Positions 15,050 through 24,479 of a DNA stretch of 64,000 bases are shown one piece after another. The stretch's first letter is position 1. Each line of letters opens with the position of its first letter. The position numbers were made by a program, and so were the translations under genes. This DNA is from Nocardioides plantarum. Its GTDB lineage: Bacteria; Actinomycetota; Actinomycetes; Propionibacteriales; Nocardioidaceae. Below the pieces are notes generated by a model, which did no database searches, was not told the origin of the DNA, and was given only the letters and a program-made list of their open reading frames with translations. The DNA is taken from the NCBI RefSeq assembly GCF_006346395.1, contig NZ_VDMS01000001.1, forward strand, positions 1 through 64,000. Reading direction: 5' to 3'.

Positions 15050-15260
15050 GGCCGGGCGTGGGGTGGGTGCGTCGGCTGCGGCGGTCTCGAGGCTCAGGCC
15101 TGGCGGCCTTCGCACCTCGACCGGCGTGGGGGCGGCCTTCGCACCTGGCCGGGCGTGGGGTGGGTGCGTCGGCTGCGGTGGTCTCGAGGCTCAGGCCTGG
15201 CGGCCTTCGCACCTAGACCGACGTGGGGGCGGCCTTCGCACCTCGACCGACGGTGGGGGC
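15050..15260 (+). repeat. Tandem repeat: two 97-base units plus a partial copy
   Basis: Two 97-base units (15050-15146 and 15147-15243) differing at only a few bases, then a partial third start. Each carries one 40-base stem-loop element (15083-15122; 15180-15219): left box GGTCTCGAGGCTC, core stem AGGCC/GGCCT with a TGGC loop, right box TCGCACCTCGACC (one base changed in copy 2). The array fills the 239-base space between the convergent ABC permease and the lipoprotein gene. No gene or RNA is seen in it. Confidence 0.9.
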
Positions 15261-15267
15261 GGTCGGG

Positions 15268-15987
15268 TCAGGCCTGGTGGTAGGCGTGCTCCTTCTTGTC
15301 CCCGCCGTAGTCGAAGCAGGTCTGGCTGCCCAGCAGGAGGTCACTGGGCACGCGGTACTGCTTCAGCACTGCGCAGTCCCAGGTGTCCTGGGTGCCCTCG
15401 ATCTCGCGCCAGGCACCGTCGACCTTCGCCCACATCGCGGCGTAGCCCCCGCACTCGTTGACCGCACCGACCGCGTAGCCGTCGGTGCGCAGCGCGTCGA
15501 CCGTGATGCCGACGGCGGCCCCGTCGCAGTCGGCGCGCTGGTTGACCTTCTCCGCGGCGCGCCCGATGAAGTCCTGGAAGTCCTTCGGCGCCCCCGTGAG
15601 CCGACGCGCGTCGGCCCGGTTCTCGATGAGGGGCGGCTGGGCCTCGCCGCCGGCGTACGCGATCAGCTCGGGCTGCGGGTCCGGGTCCGTGGTCGCCGAC
15701 GAGGTCGGCTCGCTGGGCTCGCTCGGCGACTTGGACGGGCTGGAGGTGGACGTCGGCTCGCTCGGGCTCGGGTCGGTCGGCGGGTCGACCGTGGCCGGGG
15801 TGTCCGAGGCCGAGTCGGTGACCGCGGCCGGGTATCCCGGTCGGGTGCCGCCGTCGGGCTGGTCGGCCGTCTCGGGGGCGTCGTCGCCGCAGGCCCCGAG
15901 GACCAGCAGCGCTGCGGCTGCGACGGTCAGGCGGGCGGTCAGACGGACGGGCAGGAAGGGAAGGGTCGGGCGCTCCGAGTAGCTCAT
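15268..15987 (-). CDS. Putative lipoprotein with Ser/Pro/Thr-rich linker
   Basis: 239 residues. The signal sequence (hydrophobic about 16-33) ends in a lipobox, LVLGACGDD, with Cys about 33. A low-complexity linker rich in Ser, Pro, Thr and acidic residues spans about 35-110, then a compact C-terminal domain (about 110-239) with four cysteines (DCDG, NECGG, DCAVL, QTCFD) that could form two disulfides. I recognise no family. ATG 15987 has GAGGA nearby and shares ATGA with the upstream AfsR-type regulator, so the two are co-translated. Confidence 0.72.
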   Translation of the reverse strand: MSYSERPTLPFLPVRLTARLTVAAAALLVLGACGDDAPETADQPDGGTRPGYPAAVTDSASDTPATVDPPTDPSPSEPTSTSSPSKSPSEPSEPTSSATTDPDPQPELIAYAGGEAQPPLIENRADARRLTGAPKDFQDFIGRAAEKVNQRADCDGAAVGITVDALRTDGYAVGAVNECGGYAAMWAKVDGAWREIEGTQDTWDCAVLKQYRVPSDLLLGSQTCFDYGGDKKEHAYHQA

Positions 15988-18900
15988 GTCCTCTTCGACG
16001 CACCGAGCCGGGCGGAAGTTGCAGACCCGAGCTCGGAGATCGCCGCATGGGCCTCGTCGAGCACGCTGGCGCCGCGCCGGCCGTCGTACGACGCGACGCG
16101 GCGCTCGAGCTCCCCCGGAGCCAAGGCATCGGCCGCCGCGACCATGGACTCCCACGCCATCGACGGGGAGTAGCGGCTGTAGGCGAACCGCTCCGCGAGC
16201 GCCAGGAGGGTCAGCCCTCGGTCGACGGACCCCTCCCGCAGCAACGCCCACGCGCCGAGCCCGAACAGGACGCAGCCGACCACGGGGTAGTCGAGTCGCC
16301 CGCGCGTCGGGTCGAGGACGCCGGCGGCCTTGGCGCTCAGCACGCGGTGGAGGTCGTCACCGCCGGGCGCGCTGCCGTGGCGGGCTTGGGCGCTGACCGC
16401 GGCGCTCTCGGCGAACAGGGTCCACGGCTCGTAGCCGGCCGACAACGCGAAGCCCGGGAACCTCAGGACCCGCACGTGGGCGACCGCCTCGTCGAAGAGC
16501 GCCAGCCCACCGGGCACGTCTCCGCGGGCCAGCTGGAGCTCGGCGCGGGTGGCGGGGACGATGATGGTGCCTCCCCACATACCGGTGCTGCGGCGTGCGC
16601 TCATCTCGTCCAGCAGTCGCGCGGCGTCGCCGAGCCGGCCGTCGGTCATGGCCGCGAAGGCCAGGATGGCGCGCAGCTGGATCGCGTCGTCGTCGGCTGC
16701 GAGCGCGTCGAGGACCTCGAGGGCGGCGACGGCGTGCGGGGTGGCGAGCTCGATGCGGCCGAGCTGGGAGTAGATGCCGGCAAGCTGGGTGTGCTGCAGG
16801 GCCCGGGTCCAGACGCCGTCCTCCTCACGCCACAGGTCGATGGCCCGCAGCGAGGCGGCTGCCGCGCCCTCGGGGTCGCCGTTGTTCTCCAGCCCGTGGC
16901 TGGCCCACTGCAGCGCGAGCATCGCGACGTGCCGGTCGGGGTCGTCGGCGTAGGCCATCAGCTCGGGCGCCGCAACGGTGTCGGTCGAGGTCATCACCCG
17001 GGACAGCGCGCGGGTGCCGGGATCGCTCGACCGGGGACCGAGCTGGTCGAGCAGGGCACGCGCCCGGGCGGGCTGCACCATCTCGGCGACGGCGGTGTTC
17101 ATGACCAGCGCCGCGGCGGCCCGGCTGGTGGCGTCGGCGAGAGCCGGCGGCGGCTCCCAGGTCGCGACGAGCTCCTCGAAGGCCCCGAGCAGGGCGATGA
17201 CGCGGGCGTGCTCGCCGCGGATCGTCCAACAGGCACCCAGGGCGGCGAGCAGGACCACCACCGTCTCGGGGTCGTCGTGGACGAGCGCCTCGCGCAGCAC
17301 GTCGGCCAGGTTGTTGTCCTCGATCGCGAGGTGGCGCACCACGGCGATCTGGTCGAGGCCGTGGAGGCCGTCGAGCGACCTGGCTGCCAGGTCGGTCGCC
17401 CACGCCCGCAGCGTGGCCCGGGCGTCGTCCTCCTCGCCGCCCTCGACGAGGCGGGACCGCCCGAACTCACGGACGGTCTCGAGCATCCGGTAGCGCAGGG
17501 CGTCGGCACCGTCGGCTGCGTCGCGGACCGTGAGCAGGCTCTGGCCGGCCAGCGACTCGAGCGCACCGAGCGCGTCGTGGCCCAGCACGGCGTCGGCGCC
17601 GTCGAGCGCGAACCCGTCGTGGAAGACGGACAGCCGGCGCAGGGCGCGCCGGTCGGCCTCGCCGAGCAGGTTCCAGGACCAGTCGATGACGGCCAGCAGC
17701 GTCTGGTGCCGGTCGGGGGCGCCCCGGTCGCTCCCCCGCAGCAGCGCGAAACGGTCGTCGAGACGGCGGTCGATGTCGGCCACCGACATGGCCCGGACCT
17801 TGGCGGCCGCCAGCTCGATGGCCAGTGGCAGCCCGTCGAGCCGGGCGACCACGCGGCGTACGGCGTCGTCGTCGAGGCGTACGCCGGGGCGCGCGGCCTC
17901 GGCCCGTTGGCCGAAGAGCTCGACGCCGGCGTCGTCGGTGAGCTGGCCCAGGGCGAAGACCCGCTCGGCGGCGATGCCGAGCGGGGCACGGGTGGTCGTG
18001 ACGACGCGCAGGTCCCGGGTGGCGGCCACGAGCGGGGCGACGAGGTCGGCGACAGCGTCGACGACGTGCTCGCAGTTGTCGAGGATGAGCAGGGTGGGCA
18101 CCTGGTCGAGCTGCTGGGCGATCCGGCCGCGTACGTCGGCGCGCTGCTCGGCGGTGAGCACCCGGCGTCCGCTGACGGAGTCGCGCACGCCGAGCGCCGA
18201 GCCGACCTCACCGACCACGTCGTCGGGCGAGGCGACGCCGGCGAGCTCGACGAAGTGGACGACCGACTGGTCGGCCTCGCGACCGAGCAGGTGGGCCAGC
18301 CGGGTCTTGCCGAGCCCGCCCGGACCCAGGATCGAGGTCACCCGCGACTGGCGGACCAGCGCGCGCAGCCGGCGTACGTCGTCGTCGCGACCCACGAGCG
18401 GGGTCGCGTCGTAGTGGACGCCGCTGCGCACGGGGTTGTCGGCGGCCAGCAGCGCAGCGTGCACCGCCTGGAGGGCCGGACCGGTGTCGACGCCCAACCG
18501 GTCGCGCACCTCCCCGCGGTGCTGCTCGTAGCGGGCCAGGGCGACGGGAGCGCCATGGACCGCGGACTCGCTGCGCAGCAGCTCGGCGAGGGTCGCCTCG
18601 TCGGGGTCGGCGAGCGTCTCGAGGTGGGCGAGGGCCTCGTCGTGCTGGCCGAGCGCGGCCAGGGACCGTCCGAGCACGGCCGTGGCGGTGACCAGGTCGC
18701 GGCGGGCGTCGTCGCGCAGGTCGGCGAGCGGGGCCACCTCGGCGCCCCGGGCGACCGTCACGGCCAGCGCGGTCCGGGCGCGGTCGCGGGCCCCGGTGGC
18801 GTCGCCGGACGCCTCGGCCCGCACCGCGTCGCGCACGCGCTGGGCGAGGACCGCCACGTCGAGATCGTCGCCGGTGACGCCGAGGCGGTAGCCACCGTCG

Positions 18901-19127
18901 ACGCGTACGACGACCTCGGCCGCGGTCTGCGACCGGGTGCGACTGACCACGACCTGGAGGGCCTTGGCCGGGTTGGCCGGCACGTCGTCGGCCCACACCG
19001 CCTCGACCAGGTCGGACTCGACGACGGCACGCCCGCGGGCTGCCGCGAGGGCGGCGAGCAGCGCCTGGCTGCGCTCGCCGGTGACGGCGTGTCCGCCGTA
19101 GGAGACCTCGTCGAGCAGCCGCAGCAC
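15984..19127 (-). CDS. AfsR/SARP-type regulator with BTAD, NTPase and TPR regions
   Basis: 1047 residues. An OmpR-type winged helix (about 1-75, with LVEAVWADDVPANPAKALQVVVSRTRS) is followed by a bacterial transcriptional activation domain (about 85-215), a STAND/NB-ARC NTPase (Walker A ILGPGGLGKTRLAH about 260-273; Walker B LLILDNCEHV about 340-349; then TTTRAPLGI) and helical TPR-like repeats to the end. GTG 19127 is the only sensible start; it lies 19 bases after pheT. Such proteins usually activate secondary-metabolite or surface genes; here the only coupled gene is the lipoprotein. Confidence 0.87.
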   Translation of the reverse strand: MLRLLDEVSYGGHAVTGERSQALLAALAAARGRAVVESDLVEAVWADDVPANPAKALQVVVSRTRSQTAAEVVVRVDGGYRLGVTGDDLDVAVLAQRVRDAVRAEASGDATGARDRARTALAVTVARGAEVAPLADLRDDARRDLVTATAVLGRSLAALGQHDEALAHLETLADPDEATLAELLRSESAVHGAPVALARYEQHRGEVRDRLGVDTGPALQAVHAALLAADNPVRSGVHYDATPLVGRDDDVRRLRALVRQSRVTSILGPGGLGKTRLAHLLGREADQSVVHFVELAGVASPDDVVGEVGSALGVRDSVSGRRVLTAEQRADVRGRIAQQLDQVPTLLILDNCEHVVDAVADLVAPLVAATRDLRVVTTTRAPLGIAAERVFALGQLTDDAGVELFGQRAEAARPGVRLDDDAVRRVVARLDGLPLAIELAAAKVRAMSVADIDRRLDDRFALLRGSDRGAPDRHQTLLAVIDWSWNLLGEADRRALRRLSVFHDGFALDGADAVLGHDALGALESLAGQSLLTVRDAADGADALRYRMLETVREFGRSRLVEGGEEDDARATLRAWATDLAARSLDGLHGLDQIAVVRHLAIEDNNLADVLREALVHDDPETVVVLLAALGACWTIRGEHARVIALLGAFEELVATWEPPPALADATSRAAAALVMNTAVAEMVQPARARALLDQLGPRSSDPGTRALSRVMTSTDTVAAPELMAYADDPDRHVAMLALQWASHGLENNGDPEGAAAASLRAIDLWREEDGVWTRALQHTQLAGIYSQLGRIELATPHAVAALEVLDALAADDDAIQLRAILAFAAMTDGRLGDAARLLDEMSARRSTGMWGGTIIVPATRAELQLARGDVPGGLALFDEAVAHVRVLRFPGFALSAGYEPWTLFAESAAVSAQARHGSAPGGDDLHRVLSAKAAGVLDPTRGRLDYPVVGCVLFGLGAWALLREGSVDRGLTLLALAERFAYSRYSPSMAWESMVAAADALAPGELERRVASYDGRRGASVLDEAHAAISELGSATSARLGASKRT

Positions 19128-19146
19128 CGGGGTCAGGCCTCGGGCG

Positions 19147-21636
19147 TCATCGCTGGGTGGCCCCGGTGCGCTCGGTCGCCGCCGCCACCGCGGCATCGCG
19201 CGCCGCTGCGGTCTCGTCGTCGGTGAGCGTGCGGTCGGGAGCCCGGAAGCGCAGGGCGAAGGCCAGCGACCGGCGTCCCTCGCCGACCTGCTCACCGGTG
19301 TAGACGTCGAACAGTCGGATCGACTCGAGCAGGTCTCCGGCACCCTCGCGCAGCGCGCTCTCGACCTCGGCGACCGTCACCGAGGAGTCGACGAGCAGGG
19401 CGACGTCCTCCTTGGCCAGCGGGTACGACGAGAAGTCAGGCCCCACGACGGCCTCGGGGACCGCGGCCAGCAGGACGTCGAGGTCGATCTCGAGCGCGGC
19501 GCTGCGCGGCGGGAGGCCGGTGGCGCGGCAGGCGTTGGGGTGCAGCTCGCCGGCGTGACCCAGGCTCACCCCGTCGACGAGCAGCTCGGCGCAGCGACCG
19601 GGGTGCCACGGGGCGAGGGACCCGGCCCGGACCTCCAGCGTGACCCCCAGCTCGTCGGCCAGCCGACGTACGACGGCGATCGCGTCGGACCAGCCCACGT
19701 CGCGGCCCGCACCCCACCAGCCGGCGCGCTCGCGCTCACCGGCCAGCACGACGGCGAGGTGCAGCGGCTGACGCGGCAGGCTCTCGACGAGCTTGGCGAG
19801 CTCGGCCTCGGAGGGGCGCCAGTCGACGCCGTAGATCGGCGCCGGTCCACGGTCGACCGGGAAGGCGACGGTGCCGGTCTCGAAGAGCGCCACGCCCGGG
19901 GCGCCGCGGCCGAGGTTGCGCGCCGCGGCCTTGAGCAGGCCCGGCAGCAGCGTGGTGGTGTAGCCGGGCTCCTCGCTGCTGAGCGGGTTGGCCAGACGGA
20001 CGGTGTGACGGCGCGGGTCGTCGGCGGGCAGGCCGAGCTGGTCGAGCGCGGCGTCGCCGACGAACGGGAAGCTGATCACCTCGACGCACCCGGCACCGGC
20101 GAGCGTGCGGCCCACCCGTCGGCGCAGGCGCTGGTCACGGGTCAGACCTCGACCGGCACCGGGGGTCGGCAGCACCGACGGCACCTCGTCGTAGCCGACG
20201 ATGCGGGCGACCTCCTCGACCAGGTCGTAGGGGTCGGTGATGTCGGGGCGCCAGGGCGGCGGGGTGACGGTCAGGAGCCCGTCGCCCCCGCCGTCGCCCT
20301 CGACCCGGCACCCGACGGCGCGCAGGTGGGCGACGGTGGTCCCGGCGCTGATGGGCATGCCGCTGATGCGCGCCGGGAGGTCGGCGTGGAGGCAGATCGG
20401 GCCGGGCTGCGGAGCGGCTCCGACGACGGTGACGCCGGGTGCGGCCGTCGCGCCGCCGTGGGCCACCAGCAGCTCCACGACGCGGTCGGCCGCGGCCTCG
20501 GTGACCGTCGGGTCGGCCCCGCGCTCGTTGCGCTTGCCGGCCTCCGAGGAGATCTTGTGGCGCTTGCCGGTGCGGAACATCGACGTGGCGTCCCAGTGGG
20601 CCGCCTCGACCAGCACCCGCGTCGTCGTCGCCGAGATCTCGGTGGCCTGGCCACCCATCACGCCGCCGAGGCCGATCAGCCCCGAGTCGTCGGTGACGAC
20701 GAGGTCCTGGCCCGACAGGACCCGGTCGGTCCCGTCGAGGGTCGTCAGCCGCTCGCCCTCGCGCGCCCGGCGTACGACGATCGGCCCGGTGAGCCGGTCG
20801 GCGTCGTAGCCGTGGATCGGGCGCCCGATCTCGAGCATCACGTAGTTGGTGACGTCGACGGCCAGCGAGATGGGCCGCATGCCGGCCTGGGTGAGCCGTC
20901 GGGCCATCCAGTCGGGGGTGGGCGCCATGGGGTCGAAGCCCTCGACGAGGCGGGCGACGAACAGCGGGCAGCCCTCGGGGTCGTCGAGGACGACCGGGTA
21001 GCCGTCGCCGTCGGCAGCGGGGACCTCGCGGGCGGCGGGGTCGGTGAAGGCGACGTCGTAGGCGAGCGCGGCCTCGCGGGCGATGCCGCGCAGGCTCAGC
21101 GCGTAGGCGCGGTCGGGGTTGATCTCGAACTCGATCACGTCGTCGTGCAGCCCGAGCACCTCGAACGCGTCGTCGCCCGGTGCGCCGGCGTCGGCGGGCA
21201 GCACGATGATGCCGTCGCCGTCGCTGCTGAGGCCGAGCTCGGCGGCCGAGCAGATCATCCCGGCCGACATGTGGCCGTAGGTCTTGCGCGCACCGATGGC
21301 GAACCCGCCGGGCAGCACGGCACCCGGCAGGACCACGACGACGAGGTCGCCGACGTCGAAGTTGTGCGCGCCGCAGACGATGCCCTGGGGCTCACCGGTG
21401 CCGTTGGCGGCCCCGACGTCGACGGTGCACCAGTTGATGGTCTTGCCGTTCTTCTGCGGCTCGGGCTCGCGGGTGAGCACCCGGCCGAGCACCAGCGGCC
21501 CGGTGATCTGGTCACCGGGGCTCTCGATGGCCTCGAGCTTGAGCCCGAGCGCGGTCAGCCGCGCGGCGAGCTGCTCGGTGGTGACGTCGGCCGGCAGGTC
21601 GACGTAGTCCTTGATCCAGGAGACGGGGGCCTTCAT
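19147..21636 (-). CDS. pheT: Phenylalanyl-tRNA synthetase beta subunit
   Basis: Beta chain of the alpha2-beta2 synthetase. 829 residues: N-terminal B1 and tRNA-binding EMAP-like domain (WCTVDVG..., about 70-150, with GIVCGAHNF), the B3/B4 and B5 core domains (MRPISLAVDVTNYVMLEIG at about 252-270; PWRPDITDPYDLVEEVARIVGYDEV at about 465-490), the catalytic-like domain, and the ferredoxin-fold anticodon-binding domain with LFDVYTGEQVGEGRRSLAF near the C-terminus. ATG 21636 shares TGATG with pheS. Confidence 0.97.
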   Translation of the reverse strand: MKAPVSWIKDYVDLPADVTTEQLAARLTALGLKLEAIESPGDQITGPLVLGRVLTREPEPQKNGKTINWCTVDVGAANGTGEPQGIVCGAHNFDVGDLVVVVLPGAVLPGGFAIGARKTYGHMSAGMICSAAELGLSSDGDGIIVLPADAGAPGDDAFEVLGLHDDVIEFEINPDRAYALSLRGIAREAALAYDVAFTDPAAREVPAADGDGYPVVLDDPEGCPLFVARLVEGFDPMAPTPDWMARRLTQAGMRPISLAVDVTNYVMLEIGRPIHGYDADRLTGPIVVRRAREGERLTTLDGTDRVLSGQDLVVTDDSGLIGLGGVMGGQATEISATTTRVLVEAAHWDATSMFRTGKRHKISSEAGKRNERGADPTVTEAAADRVVELLVAHGGATAAPGVTVVGAAPQPGPICLHADLPARISGMPISAGTTVAHLRAVGCRVEGDGGGDGLLTVTPPPWRPDITDPYDLVEEVARIVGYDEVPSVLPTPGAGRGLTRDQRLRRRVGRTLAGAGCVEVISFPFVGDAALDQLGLPADDPRRHTVRLANPLSSEEPGYTTTLLPGLLKAAARNLGRGAPGVALFETGTVAFPVDRGPAPIYGVDWRPSEAELAKLVESLPRQPLHLAVVLAGERERAGWWGAGRDVGWSDAIAVVRRLADELGVTLEVRAGSLAPWHPGRCAELLVDGVSLGHAGELHPNACRATGLPPRSAALEIDLDVLLAAVPEAVVGPDFSSYPLAKEDVALLVDSSVTVAEVESALREGAGDLLESIRLFDVYTGEQVGEGRRSLAFALRFRAPDRTLTDDETAAARDAAVAAATERTGATQR

Positions 21637-22793
21637 CAGAGATCCGATCCGAAAGCGGTGGTGAAGCGGACGTCGCCCTCGAAGAGGTCGCGCAAGTCGG
21701 CGATGGCGTGGCGGAACATCAGGGTGCGGTCGATGCCCATGCCGAAGGCGAAGCCGGAGTAGCGGTCGCTGTCGATGCCGCAGGCGCGCAGCACCCGCGG
21801 GTTGACGATCCCGCAGCCGCCCCACTCGATCCAGCCCTCGCCGCGACACGTGCGGCACGTCTGCGGGCCGGTGTCGCCGCTGACCTGGCCCGCACCACGG
21901 CACACGAAGCAGACCAGGTCGACCTCGGCGCTGGGCTCGGTGAAGGGGAAGTACGACGGCCGGAAGCGGGTGATGATGCCCTCGCCGAACATCGCGGTGG
22001 CGAAGTGGTCGAGCGTGCCCTTGAGGTGGGCCATCGAGATGCCCTCGTCGATCGCCAGGCCCTCGACCTGGTGGAAGACGGGGCTGTGGGTGGCGTCGTA
22101 CTCGTCGGTGCGGAAGACCCGCCCGGGGCACACGACGTAGATGGGGGGCGTGCGCGTCAGCATGGTGCGGGCCTGCACCGGTGAGGTGTGGGTGCGCAGG
22201 ACGACGCCGCTGCCGGTATCGCTGGCGGTGTCGCTGGCGGTGTCGCCGCCGTCGCCCAGCTCGGTCCAGAAGGTGTCCTGCATGGTGCGTGCGGGGTGGT
22301 CGGGGCCGAGGTTGAGCGCGTCGAAGTTGAGCCACTCGGCCTCGATGACCGGGCCCTCGGCGACCTCCCAGCCCATCGCCACGAAGATGTCGGCGATCAG
22401 CTCGGACCCGGTCGTCAGCGGGTGCCGGGCACCTGCGGGGAACCGGTCGGTGGGCAGGGTGACGTCGACGGTCTCCTCGACGAGCATCCGCTCCTCGTGC
22501 TCGGCTTCGAGCACCGTCTGGCGGGCCGCGAGGGCCTTCGACACGGCACCGCGGGCCTGGCCGACCCGCTGCCCGGCCTCCTTGCGGGCCTGCGGCGGAA
22601 GGGCGCCGATCTCGCGGTTGGCCAGCGCCAGCGGCGAGCGGTCGCCGGTGTGGTCGATGCGCACCTGCTTGAGGGCGTCGAGGTCGGGAGCCGCGTCGAT
22701 CGCGGCGAGCGCGGCGTCGCGCGCGGCGTCGACCTCGTCGGGCTTCAAGGCGTCGACCTCCACAGGGTCGTAGTCGGTGTTGGGTCCGGACAC
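21636..22793 (-). CDS. pheS: Phenylalanyl-tRNA synthetase alpha subunit
   Basis: Catalytic alpha chain, 385 residues: an N-terminal coiled coil (about 10-100), then class II motifs 1-3, with [11 protein letters not shown] (about 165-175), [11 protein letters not shown] (about 236-246), and the [10 protein letters not shown] motif 3 near the end. A four-cysteine knuckle (CFVCRGAG...CRTCRGEGW, about 285-310) is normal for actinobacterial PheS. Three copies of a GDTAS-like unit (12-base repeat about 22209-22244) extend one surface loop. GTG 22793 has TAGACT (22806-22801) 7 bases upstream and no ribosome binding site, so the mRNA is probably leaderless. Confidence 0.96.
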   Translation of the reverse strand: MSGPNTDYDPVEVDALKPDEVDAARDAALAAIDAAPDLDALKQVRIDHTGDRSPLALANREIGALPPQARKEAGQRVGQARGAVSKALAARQTVLEAEHEERMLVEETVDVTLPTDRFPAGARHPLTTGSELIADIFVAMGWEVAEGPVIEAEWLNFDALNLGPDHPARTMQDTFWTELGDGGDTASDTASDTGSGVVLRTHTSPVQARTMLTRTPPIYVVCPGRVFRTDEYDATHSPVFHQVEGLAIDEGISMAHLKGTLDHFATAMFGEGIITRFRPSYFPFTEPSAEVDLVCFVCRGAGQVSGDTGPQTCRTCRGEGWIEWGGCGIVNPRVLRACGIDSDRYSGFAFGMGIDRTLMFRHAIADLRDLFEGDVRFTTAFGSDL

Positions 22794-22933
22794 GACGCTG
22801 AGTCTAGGAACGTCCGGCGGGTCGCGGCGACGGGGTTGCCGCCGGGACACCGCCGGAACACCGTCGGGACGCCGTCGACCAGTCGACACGGCACCGAAAT
22901 CCGGCGGGAACCCGCTCTCCCTAGGTTGCGACC

Positions 22934-23632
22934 ATGGAGATCGTGTCGGTGGGCTGGAGCACGGAGCTGGCCCTCCTCCAGGCACGGGGCAGCGTCGCCG
23001 AGCACCATCGGACCCACGTCGTCGTCTCGACCCCGGACCGGCCCGCGGACCGCACGGCCAACTTCGTGCTGCTGCGCCGTGCGCCGCGGGGTGCCGACGT
23101 GGCGATCGCCCTGCAGCGCTTCACCACGGCCTTCGGGCCCGCCGCACCGGTGTCGTTGGCGGTCGACGACCCGGAGGGCGCCCGGAGCGACCTGGAGCCC
23201 CTGGCCGCGCAGGGGCTGACCACGCAGGCGCCGCTGGTCCTGGTCGCCACCGAGGTCGTGCGTCCGGCCGCCGGGGACGTGGAGGTCCGCACCGTCGGGG
23301 ACGCCGAGGCCGGGGTCGACGTGCGCTTCCAGGCCACCGTCGGTGGGCGCCCCGCCGGCACGGCCGGCGTCAGCGCCGCGGGACCCGGCTGGTGACGGCT
23401 GCTCGCACCGCGCACCAGCGGCGCCGACCGGGTCGCCGGGATCACCCAGCTCCTGGTGTTCGCGGCGTACGACCACGCCGTGCGCGGGGGCGATGTCCGC
23501 GGTCTGGTCGTCGTCGCCGACGAGGGGCACACCGCGATCCCGCTCTACCTCTCGATCGGGTTCCGCGTCCTGGAGCGTCAGCTGCGCGCGTTCGCGCCGG
23601 AGGCCGCCGACACCGGGCGCGACGTACCGTGA
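22934..23632 (+). pseudogene. GNAT-type acetyltransferase interrupted by an in-frame TGA
   Basis: One reading frame of 233 codons with a single internal TGA at 23393-23395 (after GPGW). The downstream half continues in the same frame: RLLAPRTSGADRVAGI, then LLVFAAYDHAVRGG, LVVVADEGHTAIPLYLSIGFR, the last being the usual C-terminal GNAT segment (A..LY...GF). The acetyl-CoA loop, normally (Q/R)-x-x-G-x-(G/A), reads RVAGIT and is degraded. The adjoining TGG codon suggests a TGG to TGA change. The promoter-like TAGGTT 6 bases before ATG 22934 is intact. Without readthrough only 153 residues would be made. Confidence 0.7.
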
Positions 23633-23636
23633 CCGC

Positions 23637-24479
23637 GTGCGCGTCCTGACCCAGCTGCTGCGCTTCGCGTGGCTCGAGGCGCAGTCGTGCGTGTTCGCCG
23701 CGGCACTGTTCGCCGGGCTGCTCGTCGCCTACGTGGTGCCGCTGCCGGTCGCCCGCTACGACGCCCTGCTGGTCTGGTGCGTCGTGGTGACGCTGGGGTT
23801 CTGGGCGCTCGGCCTGGAGTCCTGGCGTGAGGTGCTGGTCATCGTCGCCTTCCACCTGCTGGGGCTCGGGCTCGAGGTGTTCAAGGTGCACGTCGGGTCG
23901 TGGTCCTACCCGGAGGACGCGGCCACCAAGGTCTGGGACGTCCCGCTGTTCTCGGGGTTCATGTACGCCGCGGTCGGCTCCTACGTGTGCCAGGCCTGGC
24001 GCCGACTGTCGTTGCGGGTGTCCGGCTTCGACGTCGGCCCCACCGCGGTGGTGGCCGTCCTGGTGTACGCCAACTTCTTCACCCACCACTGGATCGTCGA
24101 CCTGCGACTGCCGATCGCCGCGGTCGGGCTCGTCGTGCTGCGCCGCGCGTGGGTCCACTTCACGGTCGGTGGGACCGGGTACCGGATGCCGCTGGCCCTG
24201 TCGTTCCTGCTGATCGGGTTGTTCCTGTGGGTCGCCGAGAACGCCGCGACCTTCCTCGGCGCGTGGCGCTACCCCGGTCAGCTCGAGGTCTGGGAGGCCG
24301 TGCACGCCGCCAAGATCGGGTCGTGGGCGCTGCTGGTGACGATGAGCTTCGTGCTGGTCGCCGCGGTCAAGCGCTGGGAGGGCGTGCTGTACGCCGTGCC
24401 GTCGGGTCGGTCAGGCCCCGTGGCGGGCCAGGGCGAGGCGCCCGACCTCGACGAGCTCGGCTCGCAGGTCGAGCGGTGA
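23637..24479 (+). CDS. DUF817 family integral membrane protein
   Basis: 280 residues with about eight membrane segments. The DUF817 hallmarks are clear: HLLGLGLEVFKVHVGSWSYP (about residues 75-94), PLFSGFMYAAVGSYVCQAWR, NFFTHHWIVDLRLP (about 145-158) and WVAENAATFLGAWRYP (about 199-214). The role of the family is unknown. GTG 23637 begins 4 bases after the acetyltransferase pseudogene. The C-terminal ~20 residues run 69 bases into the convergent WYL regulator gene and are not conserved. Confidence 0.88.
   Translation: MRVLTQLLRFAWLEAQSCVFAAALFAGLLVAYVVPLPVARYDALLVWCVVVTLGFWALGLESWREVLVIVAFHLLGLGLEVFKVHVGSWSYPEDAATKVWDVPLFSGFMYAAVGSYVCQAWRRLSLRVSGFDVGPTAVVAVLVYANFFTHHWIVDLRLPIAAVGLVVLRRAWVHFTVGGTGYRMPLALSFLLIGLFLWVAENAATFLGAWRYPGQLEVWEAVHAAKIGSWALLVTMSFVLVAAVKRWEGVLYAVPSGRSGPVAGQGEAPDLDELGSQVER

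Noticed and set aside
11354..15115. 1253-codon minus-strand frame covering the glycine-rich and ABC genes
   Set aside because: It begins inside the 97-base repeat array and is antisense to three well-supported genes.
14934..15212. Small proteins read from the 97-base repeats
   Set aside because: Reading frames are just translated repeat units with no start signals and no similarity to protein families.
16047..19226. 1059-codon open frame on the plus strand opposite the AfsR-type regulator
   Set aside because: Same GC-driven shadow; the opposite strand carries clear wHTH, Walker A and Walker B motifs.
23393..23395. Selenocysteine recoding of the TGA in the acetyltransferase
   Set aside because: No conserved Cys/Sec position exists at this point in GNAT enzymes, and no obvious SECIS-like hairpin follows.
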